The notes under the pieces were generated by a model that was given only the letters and a program-made list of their open reading frames with translations, made no database searches and had not been told where the DNA came from. Shown one piece after another: positions 31,964 to 41,350 of a DNA stretch of 43,199 bases. Made by a program: the position numbers and the translations under genes. Source of the stretch: Terriglobia bacterium. GTDB lineage: Bacteria; Acidobacteriota; Terriglobia; UBA7540. Position 1 is the stretch's first letter. The number at the start of each line of letters is the position of its first letter. Where the stretch lies: positions 1-43,199 of the forward strand of contig JAIQGA010000004.1 of NCBI GenBank assembly GCA_020072925.1. Direction: 5' to 3'.

Positions 31964-34607
31964 GGGTGATTCCCTCCTCGATTCGGGTTAAGAGCGGCTC
32001 CAATCCGGTGACCTCCGGCCAGCGCCCTTTCCGAACCGCATCGGCAGCGCATTCGCGAAGGATCCGGTCAGGATTACTCAGGCACGCCTCAAGAATCTGT
32101 GCCGTGGTTTGTTCTGTTTTCAGCCAGCGCGCCTTGGGCTCGACGAGTGGGAGAACCACGTCCCTCAGCTTGCCCGGCAGCAGGTTGTCCAATAGTTCCG
32201 TGACCTTGGCCACGGCCAGGCGGTCGCCCTCCCGGAAGACAAGAATGGAGCCAATCGCCGCGCGCGGAGGCAACAGCAGGGCAAGCAGGCGAAAGACCCG
32301 GTCCTTCCCTCGCTCGACCTTGTCCTTGAAAAGCTGCAGCAAGAGGTCTCTGCTGCCATCTCGTGGGTACAATGCGGCGCGAGCTTGCTGGAACCACCTG
32401 GCCTTTTCACCATCTTCGCGGATACGGCAGACGATCTTGTCGGAATGAAAGCGAAGGCCGGGATCGACCAGCCGCAGTTTATCCAACGCACGGATCGAGC
32501 GGTAGCGCACCAACCCGTCGTAATCAAATAGAGCATTCAGCAGGATGTCCACGGAAGCTTGGTCGGGAACATAGGCCAAGACGAGCGGGATGCTTCGCCG
32601 GACCTCGATGTCCTCGCTGGGGTCCTGGAGCGCGTCCGCCAGGGTTCCGAGAATGCGGCGCTCGTACTCGCGCAGCGTCAAGCGCACATCCGGCGCCCAT
32701 TCCGGGTCACGTAGCAGCGGAATGAGAAGGGGAACGAGCTCGCGGTGTCCGGCGCGGCCGGCGCTCAAAATCGCCTGCCTCCTCACCGCCGGATCGGGAT
32801 GCTGGAGCAAACGAAGATGCAGTCCCACTGCCTCGGGGTGGGCGATCTCTCCTAACGCCGCGGCCACATCCTTCCATTGGGTCGAACCTGGTTGCAGACC
32901 ACGAGCAATCTGCTCGAGTTCGTTCCTGACGGTGCCCTTGGGAAGATCGCGGTCATGTCGAATCATGGCCATCAGGGCCGACAACCGCACATGGAGGTCA
33001 GGCGACTGAAGGAACGGTGAGACCGCCGCAGACGGTCGGACCACCGACGCTCGCCTGGCGACAGCGAGGATCGCGCTGGCGCGCATGAGGGAACTGCTGT
33101 CGTTTTGGACACGATCCAGCAGTTCTTGATCGGTGAGCGTCAGAACCTCCATGGCCCTCGCCCGAACACGCTCGGAAGGGTGCCTGATGAACTCGCGCGG
33201 AATCCACTCCGGGTGACGGGCCTGAAGCGCCATCTCCATAGCTGTGAGTACAACTTCCTCATCCTTCGAAGCCAGCAGGGTTTTGACGCTGGGAAGTGAA
33301 TTGTGATCGATGATCGTCCTGATGACTTCTCTACCGAGATCGCGTCCCTCCAACACGGCTTTCCAAAGTGTATGGACATACTCACTCCGGGTGCGGAGCG
33401 CGATACCGACCCATGCCGCCAACAGAACCAGATCGAGAACGCACAAGCTCACTTGACCGCCCTTCAGGGCACGCGTCACCAAGAGCACCAGCAGTGCGCC
33501 CACGCCATCCGCGACGCGCTGCATCACCATATCAATCACCGCTTTGACTTCAGACTTCGTGGATTGCGGTAAGGGGAGATAGAGCAGTTCGGTTGTGGCC
33601 CGATCGACCGAATAGCGGAGGGTATGGTCGCTGCCCTTGAGCACGGCGCCAGCCCAAAGGGCCAAGGGAAATGCCAGGAGGACCAACGTTCCTCCCGTGA
33701 GAGCCAAGGGCAGTACCAGAATCATCCATTTGACGCCGAACTTGCCCACCAACCAGGAGCCTGCTAGCACCTGGAGCAGGAAAGACAATAAGCTGAAGCA
33801 AGCGGTGAAAGATCCCATGAAGCGGGTGATGTCGTTCTTAAGGGGAAAAGCGTGCTTCACGACGTCGGCGAACTGAATCCCCACCACCAGGGTTACGATG
33901 TTGGAAAGCGCCAGCAAAACGACAATCAGTTTCAAATAGGGTGAACTTTTGATGGTCCTGAGAGCCGTCGAGAAATTGATCAGCCTCGGCTTTTTCCCGT
34001 GCGGTGCGCGAGAGTGGCTGTGGCGCGACAGGAGAATCTGCGCAAGGATTCCCGCCAGCACCAGCAGCGGGATGAGCAAGAGCATCAGGTTGTCCGTGCC
34101 CATCGACCGGGCAAGCCGCGCAGCGGCCAGCCCTCCCAAAAAGCTTCCCAGGATTGCCCCGCTCGAAATCAAAGGAAATAGACGCTTCGCCTGGCGCAGA
34201 TCCAGAACCTGGTTGGCCACCGTCCAGACCTGCGTGATCACAATGATCCCGAAGATGCTCGTCCACACATAAAATATCCGGGTGACCGGCGCCCACTGCC
34301 GTCGCACGGCCCACCATTGCAGCAGGACATTCAGGATGAAGAAGAACAGGCTGGCAACGATGATTGCAGCCTGTCCGAGGCGCGCTGCGGCTCGGATGTA
34401 TATCCACACCACGAAGCTGATGACGGCGGCGATGGCCAAGTACACATAAGGCAACTCATAGGCGCTGAACTTGTAGAGGAAGAGTCCATCGCGAATGACC
34501 TTGGTGATGACGTATGAGGCCATGATAAGTGTGAGGTAAGCAAAGAGCAGGAAGGCTGGCGCTTCCTCACCGCGCTCGAGGTTGAGAAAGGAGCGGAGAC
34601 GATCCAT
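31953..34607 (-). CDS. NTT-like (ADP/ATP carrier-type) transporter fused to HEAT repeats (884 aa)
   Basis: Inner-membrane protein. The first 420 residues hold about a dozen hydrophobic segments with the pattern of the Npt1/Npt2 nucleotide transporter family (ASYVITKVIRDGLFLYKF, IYVWT-like WTSIFGIIVITQVWTVANQV, FPLISSGAILGSFLGGLAAA). The remaining 460 residues are HEAT-type helical repeats (for example REFIRHPSERVRARAMEVL, HPDPAVRRQAILSAGRAGHR, LRDPEWAPDVRL). The fusion suggests regulated transport or a sensor rather than an energy-parasite carrier. Substrate residues cannot be assigned by eye. It is first in a compact minus-strand group with the cNMP and DSP genes. The start ATG 34605-34607 lacks a strong ribosome site. 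Confidence 0.82.
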   Translation of the reverse strand: MDRLRSFLNLERGEEAPAFLLFAYLTLIMASYVITKVIRDGLFLYKFSAYELPYVYLAIAAVISFVVWIYIRAAARLGQAAIIVASLFFFILNVLLQWWAVRRQWAPVTRIFYVWTSIFGIIVITQVWTVANQVLDLRQAKRLFPLISSGAILGSFLGGLAAARLARSMGTDNLMLLLIPLLVLAGILAQILLSRHSHSRAPHGKKPRLINFSTALRTIKSSPYLKLIVVLLALSNIVTLVVGIQFADVVKHAFPLKNDITRFMGSFTACFSLLSFLLQVLAGSWLVGKFGVKWMILVLPLALTGGTLVLLAFPLALWAGAVLKGSDHTLRYSVDRATTELLYLPLPQSTKSEVKAVIDMVMQRVADGVGALLVLLVTRALKGGQVSLCVLDLVLLAAWVGIALRTRSEYVHTLWKAVLEGRDLGREVIRTIIDHNSLPSVKTLLASKDEEVVLTAMEMALQARHPEWIPREFIRHPSERVRARAMEVLTLTDQELLDRVQNDSSSLMRASAILAVARRASVVRPSAAVSPFLQSPDLHVRLSALMAMIRHDRDLPKGTVRNELEQIARGLQPGSTQWKDVAAALGEIAHPEAVGLHLRLLQHPDPAVRRQAILSAGRAGHRELVPLLIPLLRDPEWAPDVRLTLREYERRILGTLADALQDPSEDIEVRRSIPLVLAYVPDQASVDILLNALFDYDGLVRYRSIRALDKLRLVDPGLRFHSDKIVCRIREDGEKARWFQQARAALYPRDGSRDLLLQLFKDKVERGKDRVFRLLALLLPPRAAIGSILVFREGDRLAVAKVTELLDNLLPGKLRDVVLPLVEPKARWLKTEQTTAQILEACLSNPDRILRECAADAVRKGRWPEVTGLEPLLTRIEEGITHGR

Positions 34608-35011
34608 GGCGACGTTTCACCGGCCTTCGTTGAATTCCCCGTGAGTCCGGCCACACATCAGGGCTCCTGGGTTTGCACTCGAATTGGACAGGCAATGCAT
34701 GGCGGGCTCAATCGGCCGCGCTCAGGGAAGTTCCGGGGTGTCTCCCGGCGAGGGACGCCGAGCTATCACTGGCGGGATTCTACACTTTTATGGGGTAACT
34801 CGCAAATAAAGTATCAGCCCGTGACCTGAGGGACGAGTTGCCCAGGCCGATAAATTGTCTTGTTCGGTGTGGTGTACGGGCTGTACATTCAGCCCCACCA
34901 GATTTTCTCCGTTAATGTATTGACTTGCTATTTTAGTTCTGATAAAAGGGTAGCACTTTCGGAGTTTCCTCGCCGCCCCTCGCTATCCCGCTGACGGAGG
35001 ATCTGATTGCC
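34608..35011. other. Divergent promoter region
   Basis: About 400 bases. It contains the hairpin GGGCTG-tacatt-CAGCCC (34878-34895) and a possible plus-strand promoter, TTGACT (34920-34925) with TAAAAG (34943-34948) at 17 bases spacing. No gene is seen. Confidence 0.45.
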
Positions 35012-36337
35012 ATGATGCCGCAGTGTCTACGGCGATTCTGGGCGAGGCTTCCGGCATCCAACCGATACGGTTTCACTAGAGCCCGGTGGCCCTGGTGGGG
35101 GATGGTATTGCTGCTTCTGGCGCTCAGCCTGCCGCAGCTTGCAGTTGCACAAGAGGATTCCAGGGCGGCGGAGATCGGGGCCGCGCGCAAGGAAAAATCC
35201 CAAAAGCTTCAACCCGAGAAGTCGTCCAAAACGGAAAGCGCTCTGCTGGCTTTCAAGGATAAGAAGATCCTGGAGCGCATCTCCTACGGCATCGGAGGCT
35301 TGCGGGTCAAGCTGGGCGGCATGGTCCAAGGGGGAGGCTTTGGAATTGGGCCGGAGTATTTTCGGCCTGACCTCGCGAAGGGGAATCTGGTGTTTCGCAC
35401 CGCCGCGCAGGCCTCAATCCGCGGATATCAGCGCTACGACATGGAATTCGGCGCTCCGCATTTTGCGCGCAACAAGTTGTTCTTGAATCTCTTTGGTGTC
35501 CACCACGACTACACGGGGATCAATTATTACGGGCCAGGCGCCGATTCGAAACGCGCCTCGCGGACAGACTTCCGCATTATTGACACCTCCACCGACGGCA
35601 CATTCGGGATTTTGCCTGTCAAGCACATGAAGATGGGTGTGTCGGGCGGCTATTTGCTGGTGACTTTGGGGCCGGGACAGGATACACGCTTCGCCTCCAC
35701 GGATAAGGTTTTTTCACCGCAACAGGCCATCGGCATTGATACGCGCCCCGACTTTGTACGCCTAGGAACATTCGCCGAGTATGACTATCGCGACAATCCC
35801 GGCGGCCCTCGGACCGGCGGCGACTACCTCGTCCAGTTCGACCGTTATTTGGCCCGACCTCGCACCGGCAACGACTTCCGCCGGCTGAAAGTCGATCTAC
35901 AACAGTACGTTCCCGTCTTCAACCGGCGCCGGGTGCTGGCCCTGCACGCTCAGTCCGTGCTGACCTATCCGGATGGCCAGAGTGTGGTTCCCTTTTACCT
36001 CCAGCCGGTTCTCGGCGGCTCGGAAGACCTGCGCGGGTTTCGCTCCTTCCGCTTCTACGACAACAATCTGATCCTGGTGAATGGCGAGTACCGGTGGGAG
36101 GTTTTCAGCGGCCTCGATATGGCCCTGTTCGCAGATAGCGGTAAGGTCTTTCATCGCCACGCGGACTTGAACTTCCGCAACATGGAAGCTGACTTCGGAT
36201 TCGGCTTTCGCTTTAACGTTCGTAACAATGTCTTCATGCGCATTGATACAGCATTCAGTCACGAAGGTTTCCAGGTATGGTTCAAGTTCAACAACGTTTT
36301 TGGTGACGAGCGCATTCGCTCTTCAAGATTCCGGTAG
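35012..36337 (+). CDS. Omp85-superfamily (D15-like) outer-membrane barrel (441 aa)
   Basis: Outer-membrane beta-barrel. The N-terminus has basic residues and a signal segment (MVLLLLALSLPQLAVA before QED), then a basic/acidic linker with no POTRA domain. The barrel is rich in aromatic-ended strands. It has the superfamily's lid-loop-like motif, GGSEDLRGFRSFRFYDNN followed by EYRWEVF. A missing POTRA region makes it unlike BamA; it is closer to the small D15-only proteins. Two adjacent ATGs occur, and GGAGG lies 11 bases before the first. It is followed 23 bases downstream by the secreted kinase-like gene. Confidence 0.82.
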   Translation: MMPQCLRRFWARLPASNRYGFTRARWPWWGMVLLLLALSLPQLAVAQEDSRAAEIGAARKEKSQKLQPEKSSKTESALLAFKDKKILERISYGIGGLRVKLGGMVQGGGFGIGPEYFRPDLAKGNLVFRTAAQASIRGYQRYDMEFGAPHFARNKLFLNLFGVHHDYTGINYYGPGADSKRASRTDFRIIDTSTDGTFGILPVKHMKMGVSGGYLLVTLGPGQDTRFASTDKVFSPQQAIGIDTRPDFVRLGTFAEYDYRDNPGGPRTGGDYLVQFDRYLARPRTGNDFRRLKVDLQQYVPVFNRRRVLALHAQSVLTYPDGQSVVPFYLQPVLGGSEDLRGFRSFRFYDNNLILVNGEYRWEVFSGLDMALFADSGKVFHRHADLNFRNMEADFGFGFRFNVRNNVFMRIDTAFSHEGFQVWFKFNNVFGDERIRSSRFR

Positions 36338-36360
36338 ATTCCGGAGTGGAAGGCTGCATC

Positions 36361-37992
36361 ATGGCCACCGACGGTTTGCGAAGCGGAAAAGCATTGTGGG
36401 GAATGACACTACTCTTGCTTCTCGCGGCCCCGGAGTTGGGAGCGGTGAAGTTCCACGCCGACGATCCTCTGCAAAAAGAACCCGCGCCCATGAACGCCCC
36501 GAACATCAAACCTCGGAAGCTGAGCGATTACTATGACTTTTTCCAGAACACTTTTGCCAAGCCGGGCCATCCGAAGAAAGGGAGCAAGCGCCTTCCTGCG
36601 CAGGGCGTGAACACTCTCGGCGAAGTTCCCGACAGCCCCTGGTATACCAACCGGCATGGGAAGACGCCCATGACGATTCAGGAATTGGTCCGTGGACCCG
36701 GTGGCGAAAACCAGCCCGACACCAGCGGCCCGCTCACCGTGGTGGCGGCCAAGACCGAAGGCGTGATGCCCGGGTTTACGATGAAGGATGCCAAGGGTCG
36801 CAAATACTTTGTGAAATTCGATCCGCTCACCAACCCGGAGATGGCGACCTCGGCCGACGCCATTGGCGCGAGGTTTTTTTACGCGCTCGGCTACAATGTT
36901 CCCGAGACTTACATATTCACCTTTACGCGGGAGCAACTCGTGATCGCCCCGGATGCCACCATCAAGGACGCGCGGGGAAAGCGACGCCCGATGAATGACC
37001 GGGATGTGACGGACCTCCTCCTCCAGGTTCCGCAGAGGCGGGATGGCCGCTACCGGGCGGTAGCCAGCGTGTTCCTTCCCGGGAGTGTCGGCGAATTTCG
37101 TTACCACGGCACGCGTTCTGATGATCCCAACGATGTTGTCGCGCATGAAAACCGGCGTGACCTGCGGGGCTTGCGCGTCTTCTGCGCCTGGCTGGGTCAC
37201 GACGACTCGCGTGCCATCAACACGCTGGACAGGCTTGTCCAGGAAGACGGCACTCAATTCCTCCGGCACTACCTGATCGACTTCGGCGCCATTCTGGGGA
37301 GTGATAGCAACTGGCCGAATAGCCCTCGCTCCGGCAACGTGTACTGGTTCGACTGGAAGACGTCCGCCGCGCAGTTCTTCTCGCTCGGTCTGGACGTTCC
37401 GCGCTGGGCGCGCGCCAAGTATCCGCACCTCCCCGCCGCGGGCCGCTTCGAGTCGGCAATCTTCGACCCCGAGCGCTGGGTGCCCTTCTACCCCGATCCG
37501 GCTTTTGACAATTGCCTCCCCGATGACGCCTTCTGGGCCGCCAAACAGGTCATGGCTTTCTCGGACGAGCAAATTCGAGCGATCGTAAAGACAGGCGAAT
37601 ACAGCGATCCGGCCGCGGAGAAATGGGTCGCCGATTGCCTCATCGCGCGGCGGGACAAGATCGGGAAAGCCTATTTCGCAAAAGTGCTCCCCCTGGACCG
37701 TTTCGCGATCCGACAAGATCGCCTGGTCTTCGAAGATCTGGCTGTGAACCACAAATTCAGCGCAGCGCGTGATTACACCGTTCAGTGGTCGCGGTTCAAC
37801 AACCAGACCGGACAGAAAACTCCGTTGCCCGGAGAAACGACCCTGGCATTGCCCCGACAACTTCAGGAAGCCTCGTCGGGCGAGTATTTTGCCTCCGACA
37901 TTTTTGGCGGCGAGAAGCGGAAGTCTGTTACAGTCTATCTCCGCAAGAAAGCCGGACAGGTCGAAGTGGTGGGCATCGACCGCACTTGGTGA
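36361..37992 (+). CDS. Secreted protein with kinase-like motifs (543 aa)
   Basis: I do not recognise this family by name. The start is ATG 36361, because GGAAGG lies seven bases upstream, and a signal peptide (ALWGMTLLLLLAAPELGA) follows. The mature protein shows features of a kinase-like fold. GFTMKDAKGRKYFVKFDPL gives a strand pair with a lone Lys, SADAIGARFFYALGYNVPE follows, then VASVFLPG. AWLGHDDSRAINTL resembles a D-x4-N catalytic loop, and HYLIDFGAILGSD has a DFG. HipA-, PI-kinase- and FAM20-type kinases share such spacing. If real, it would phosphorylate a periplasmic protein or lipid, although ATP is absent from the periplasm. It sits between an Omp85 barrel and a PAP2 phosphatase. 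Confidence 0.7.
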   Translation: MATDGLRSGKALWGMTLLLLLAAPELGAVKFHADDPLQKEPAPMNAPNIKPRKLSDYYDFFQNTFAKPGHPKKGSKRLPAQGVNTLGEVPDSPWYTNRHGKTPMTIQELVRGPGGENQPDTSGPLTVVAAKTEGVMPGFTMKDAKGRKYFVKFDPLTNPEMATSADAIGARFFYALGYNVPETYIFTFTREQLVIAPDATIKDARGKRRPMNDRDVTDLLLQVPQRRDGRYRAVASVFLPGSVGEFRYHGTRSDDPNDVVAHENRRDLRGLRVFCAWLGHDDSRAINTLDRLVQEDGTQFLRHYLIDFGAILGSDSNWPNSPRSGNVYWFDWKTSAAQFFSLGLDVPRWARAKYPHLPAAGRFESAIFDPERWVPFYPDPAFDNCLPDDAFWAAKQVMAFSDEQIRAIVKTGEYSDPAAEKWVADCLIARRDKIGKAYFAKVLPLDRFAIRQDRLVFEDLAVNHKFSAARDYTVQWSRFNNQTGQKTPLPGETTLALPRQLQEASSGEYFASDIFGGEKRKSVTVYLRKKAGQVEVVGIDRTW

Positions 37993-38021
37993 AACACAAA
38001 AATCTTTAGCTCCAGGCCGCA

Positions 38022-38960
38022 GTGGGAACCACTTCATTGAAGAACCGCTCCCGTTGTTTAATCCTTGTTCAGGTGGTCGCAATGCTCCTTCTGGCCGGCC
38101 GAGGGGCACTGGCCAACGACCCGGATACTCCCCTCCAGGAGCAGCCTTCGGCCTCTGCGGAAGAATCGAAAGACCAACAGCAGGATGCGGCGGCTTCGTC
38201 AAACGCCTCATACACCGTGAGGGGGTTGCCGGGTGAAATCTTCCGAGACCAGAAATTCATCTGGCTGCGCCCTTTTCGGTTGGAGCGTGAGGACGCATCC
38301 TGGTTGGCATTGATTGCTGGTGCCACTGCCGGGATGATCGCGACCGACCGGCGTGTGGGCCAAAGCCTTACCCGATCGCCACCGGGCTCCGGCTATGCCT
38401 TCAGCAACCGTGCGGGACAACTAGGTGGCGCCTTTACGGACGTGGGGGTCGCGGGTGCCTTTTATCTTGTGGGCCACTGGCGCCAAGATGAAAACACACA
38501 ACTGACGGGACTTCAGGGTTTTCAGGCGCTCGCCGAGAGTTTAGTCGTCGTCGAGGTCCTGAAGGTTGTAACCCAGCGCCCCAGGCCTGCGCAGCCCGGC
38601 GGCCGGGTGCGCATTCACGGTGCCGACGGTCAATTCTTCACGGGCGGATACTCTTTTCCTTCTGGCCACGCGGCGGGAGCCTGGGCCCTCGCGGCGGTGA
38701 TCGCGGAACGACATCGCCACAGCCCGTGGGTGCCAGCGACTGCTTACAGCCTGGCGGGACTCGTGTCTGCGGCACGCGTCACCGACCGCCGACATTTTCC
38801 CTCTGACGTTTTTGTCGGCAGCGTGCTCGGATATCTCATTGGTCGCCATGTAGCACACCAGCATTCGAGCGAATCTTCCAGCAGGCTATCACACCTTCGT
38901 CTCCAGCCCTTCGCGCCACCGGGCAGAGGCTCTGCGCTCGAACTCTCCTGGCAGTTCTAA
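38022..38960 (+). CDS. Exported PAP2-family phosphatase (312 aa)
   Basis: Type 2 phosphatidic acid phosphatase fold. The three catalytic motifs are present: KVVTQRPRP, PSGHAAG and ARVTDRRHFPSDV. The N-terminus is hydrophobic (CLILVQVVAMLLLAGRGALA) and should be a signal peptide. A Gln/Glu/Ser-rich linker follows (SASAEESKDQQQDAAASS). The GTG at 38022 is the first in-frame candidate; a TTG at 38037 is possible. Expected role: periplasmic dephosphorylation of a lipid or polyprenyl phosphate. It lies 29 bases after the kinase-like gene, on the same strand. Confidence 0.88.
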   Translation: MGTTSLKNRSRCLILVQVVAMLLLAGRGALANDPDTPLQEQPSASAEESKDQQQDAAASSNASYTVRGLPGEIFRDQKFIWLRPFRLEREDASWLALIAGATAGMIATDRRVGQSLTRSPPGSGYAFSNRAGQLGGAFTDVGVAGAFYLVGHWRQDENTQLTGLQGFQALAESLVVVEVLKVVTQRPRPAQPGGRVRIHGADGQFFTGGYSFPSGHAAGAWALAAVIAERHRHSPWVPATAYSLAGLVSAARVTDRRHFPSDVFVGSVLGYLIGRHVAHQHSSESSSRLSHLRLQPFAPPGRGSALELSWQF

Positions 38961-38978
38961 TCGCGAATTGCTGGACGC

Positions 38979-39448
38979 ATGGCGGGCAAAGACTTGGCCG
39001 GCTGTGTGGTCGGTCAGTTGCTTGGCGCAACGGCGGCGGCTGCCGTTTTGGTGGTCATCGCTAAGGCCTTTTGAGCGGTTACAGTCTCGCCAGCAGCGGC
39101 TTGGGTCAGAACAGGTGGGGCGAAGGCTACGTGGGGGGATATGCGCTCTCTGCCGCCGTGGTCTTCGAACTGGCCGCAACTCTAATTTTTGTCATTGTCA
39201 TCTTAGGTTCAACACAGGGCGGAGCGCCGACGCAAATGGTGGGATTGGCGATCGGGATCACGCTGGTGGCGATCCACATCTTCGGGATCAAAATTACGGG
39301 AGTCTCGGTCAATCCTGCTCGTGGCCTGGGTTCGGCGCTTTTCGTGGGCGGCAAGGCCATCTCCCAGGTATGGAAGTTTCTGATTGTTCCGAGCATCGGT
39401 GGAATCCTGGGGCGAACAATTTTCCGCACCAAGGTCCTGGCTGTGTAG
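38979..39448 (+). pseudogene. Aquaporin (AqpZ-like) gene remnant, N-truncated and frameshifted
   Basis: An aquaporin lacking its first half. From 38979 one frame reads AGKDLAGCVVGQLLGATAAA, which resembles the region after the first NPA, and then meets TGA at 39072. The next frame begins at TTG 39071 with SGYSLASSGLGQ, and continues to VSVNPARGLGSALFVGGKAI, holding the second NPA box and ending at 39448. The frames differ by one base, so an indel near 39068-39072 broke the gene. The first NPA and helices 1-2 are missing, and the remnant starts 18 bases after the PAP2 stop codon. Confidence 0.82.
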
Positions 39449-39953
39449 GTTCGTCCGGCTTGTGCCTCATTCAACCTCCTCTGCTCGCTCGAAGCCCGCA
39501 GCGAGTTGTGTGGCGCGAGGTTTGTCTACTGTGCGGCGAACAAATCCAGTCACCCGCTTTCGCGAGGCACGAGCCTCGCCGTTGGTCTTGGTAACCGCGC
39601 GGCCAAAGACCAACGCTAACAAAGCGGGATTGCGCGTTTCTCTTGGACTTAGTTCTGGGGCGGCTCGAAATGGAGAGCGAAGTTGTTCCCTCTCAGGCCG
39701 CGGTGAGCTGCACCGTAAAGTGGAGGCATCGGGTGGCGCTTGGTGAGCCAAAGACCGCTCCCGCAAAAAGAATTGCGACATTGCAGGATTACTAAGGATA
39801 GCGGCTGGATGTATACTTACCGGGACGCGGAAGACCAAAATGGACATTCCGGCTGATGCGTTTGAGCTCACGAACCCTCGCCGGCGATCGGTACCGTGGG
39901 CGACGAAGGCCTGTGGACGCACAGGTCCAGTGATCCCAATGGGAGAGGTTCTT
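39449..39953. other. Intergenic region after the aquaporin remnant
   Basis: 500 bases with no gene I can support. Short frames occur on both strands. A frame opening at 39840 runs into the DUF3300 gene, but its first 38 codons are unlike the family. Confidence 0.4.
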
Positions 39954-41279
39954 ATGCGAAAAGCTTTGGCCTTAACGCTGGCGCTTTGCCTGCTCAATGT
40001 TTCCGGTCTCGCCGCCGCTGCGGCGAGCCCCGCTCCGGCTCCACGACCTTTGCCGCAAGAGGATCAGGGTTACGTTCCGTACTCTCCGGAGCAACTCGAC
40101 AACCTGCTCTCGTCTATCGCGCTCTATCCTGACCCGCTGCTGGCCCAGCTTCTTCTGGCGGCGACCTTTCCAGACCAGATCGACGAAGCGGCACGCTACG
40201 TGCGCGCGTACGGCTCCAACGGTATCGACGACCAACCCTGGGATGTGAGCGTGAAGGCGGTCGCGCACTACCCTTCCGTCGTTTCGATGATGGCCGACCG
40301 ATTGGATTGGACCACGGCGCTCGGCCAGGCCTACGTGTACCAATCCACCGACGTGATGACTTCCGTCCAACGTCTGCGCGCCATGGCGCAGGCGCAAGGC
40401 AATCTGGTCACCACCCCCCAGCAGCGAGTGATTGTCGAAGGCGGCGTCATTCGCGTGTGGCCGGAGAATCCGCGGCTCATTTACGTTCCCGTGTACGACC
40501 CGGCGATTGTCTACGTTCGCCGGCCGCTCTTGGGCGTCGCCATCAGCTTCGGCATCGGTCTCCTGATCGGCGCATGGCTCAACCACGATTGTGACTGGGG
40601 CAGGCACCGAGTTTACTATACGGGTTGGAGTGGAGGTGGATGGGTCGGGCGCTCGCGGCCGTACGTGCAAGTAACCAACGTTTACGTCAACAACCGATAC
40701 ACGAACGTCGTCGTCAATCGAACCGTTGTGAACCGGCCGGTGAACTACACGGCGATCAACAATTATAATTCCGTGCACCGCGACGTGAGGTTCGACAATC
40801 ACGCTCGAAATGTTCCGCCCCCTAACACGAATTATCGCCCCGTCAACCGGAATATCGATCGCAACATCAATACGCGCGATCCCAGGCTCGATCAGTACCG
40901 AGGGCACCAAAACCAGCCGCAACCTGCTCAGCAAGGCGACAGGGTGCAGTACAATCGTCCAGGGGTGGGAGAGGCAAACCGCACGGCCGCGCAACCCGCA
41001 AGGCCCGCACCTCAGGGGAACCAACGGAATCAACCTTACGTACCTGCCCGTCCGCAGGTGAATCAGCCCGCCTCCCCGGCGGCACAGCGCCAGGCGCAGC
41101 CGGCGCCTCACGCATTTGGGAGAGGCGAGGGTGGATTCCCCGCCAAAGAAGCATCCCAACGTGGGCAGGAGAGCCGAGCCAGCAAACCCAGCGCTCCCAC
41201 TCGGCCCGCGCCAGGCCGTGAGAATCGCGGCAACGAGAAGCGTGTCAATGAGAATCGTGGCAACGAGAAACGCAAATGA
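39954..41279 (+). CDS. DUF3300 domain protein, secreted (441 aa)
   Basis: Exported protein of the DUF3300 family, function unknown. The start at ATG 39954 follows GGAGAGG and begins a signal peptide (MRKALALTLALCLLNVSGLA). The DUF3300 core is YSPEQLDNLLSSIALYPDPL, LAQLLLAATFPDQIDEAARY, AVAHYPSVVSMMADRLDWTT and GQAYVYQSTDVMTSVQRLRA, ending VYDPAIVYVRRP. A hydrophobic stretch (VAISFGIGLLIGAWLNHD) and a long Asn/Arg/Gln/Pro-rich low-complexity tail follow, ending in repeats of ENRGNEKR. The tail may bind polyanions. It is paired with a DUF2950 gene 71 bases downstream. Confidence 0.9.
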   Translation: MRKALALTLALCLLNVSGLAAAAASPAPAPRPLPQEDQGYVPYSPEQLDNLLSSIALYPDPLLAQLLLAATFPDQIDEAARYVRAYGSNGIDDQPWDVSVKAVAHYPSVVSMMADRLDWTTALGQAYVYQSTDVMTSVQRLRAMAQAQGNLVTTPQQRVIVEGGVIRVWPENPRLIYVPVYDPAIVYVRRPLLGVAISFGIGLLIGAWLNHDCDWGRHRVYYTGWSGGGWVGRSRPYVQVTNVYVNNRYTNVVVNRTVVNRPVNYTAINNYNSVHRDVRFDNHARNVPPPNTNYRPVNRNIDRNINTRDPRLDQYRGHQNQPQPAQQGDRVQYNRPGVGEANRTAAQPARPAPQGNQRNQPYVPARPQVNQPASPAAQRQAQPAPHAFGRGEGGFPAKEASQRGQESRASKPSAPTRPAPGRENRGNEKRVNENRGNEKRK

Positions 41280-41350
41280 GATCCAGAGGGCTTCATGCGA
41301 TCTGCGCAGGTAAACGCCGCGAGAAGGTCCATGCAGGAGGGTAGAGTACG

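Noticed and set aside
36409-38211. A 600-residue minus-strand open frame over the secreted kinase-like gene
   Set aside because: It is the reverse-strand shadow of a gene with signal peptide and ribosome site; its protein is unlike any family and has no start signals.
39972-41159. A 395-residue minus-strand frame opposite the DUF3300 gene
   Set aside because: Low-complexity shadow of the Asn/Arg-rich coding strand.
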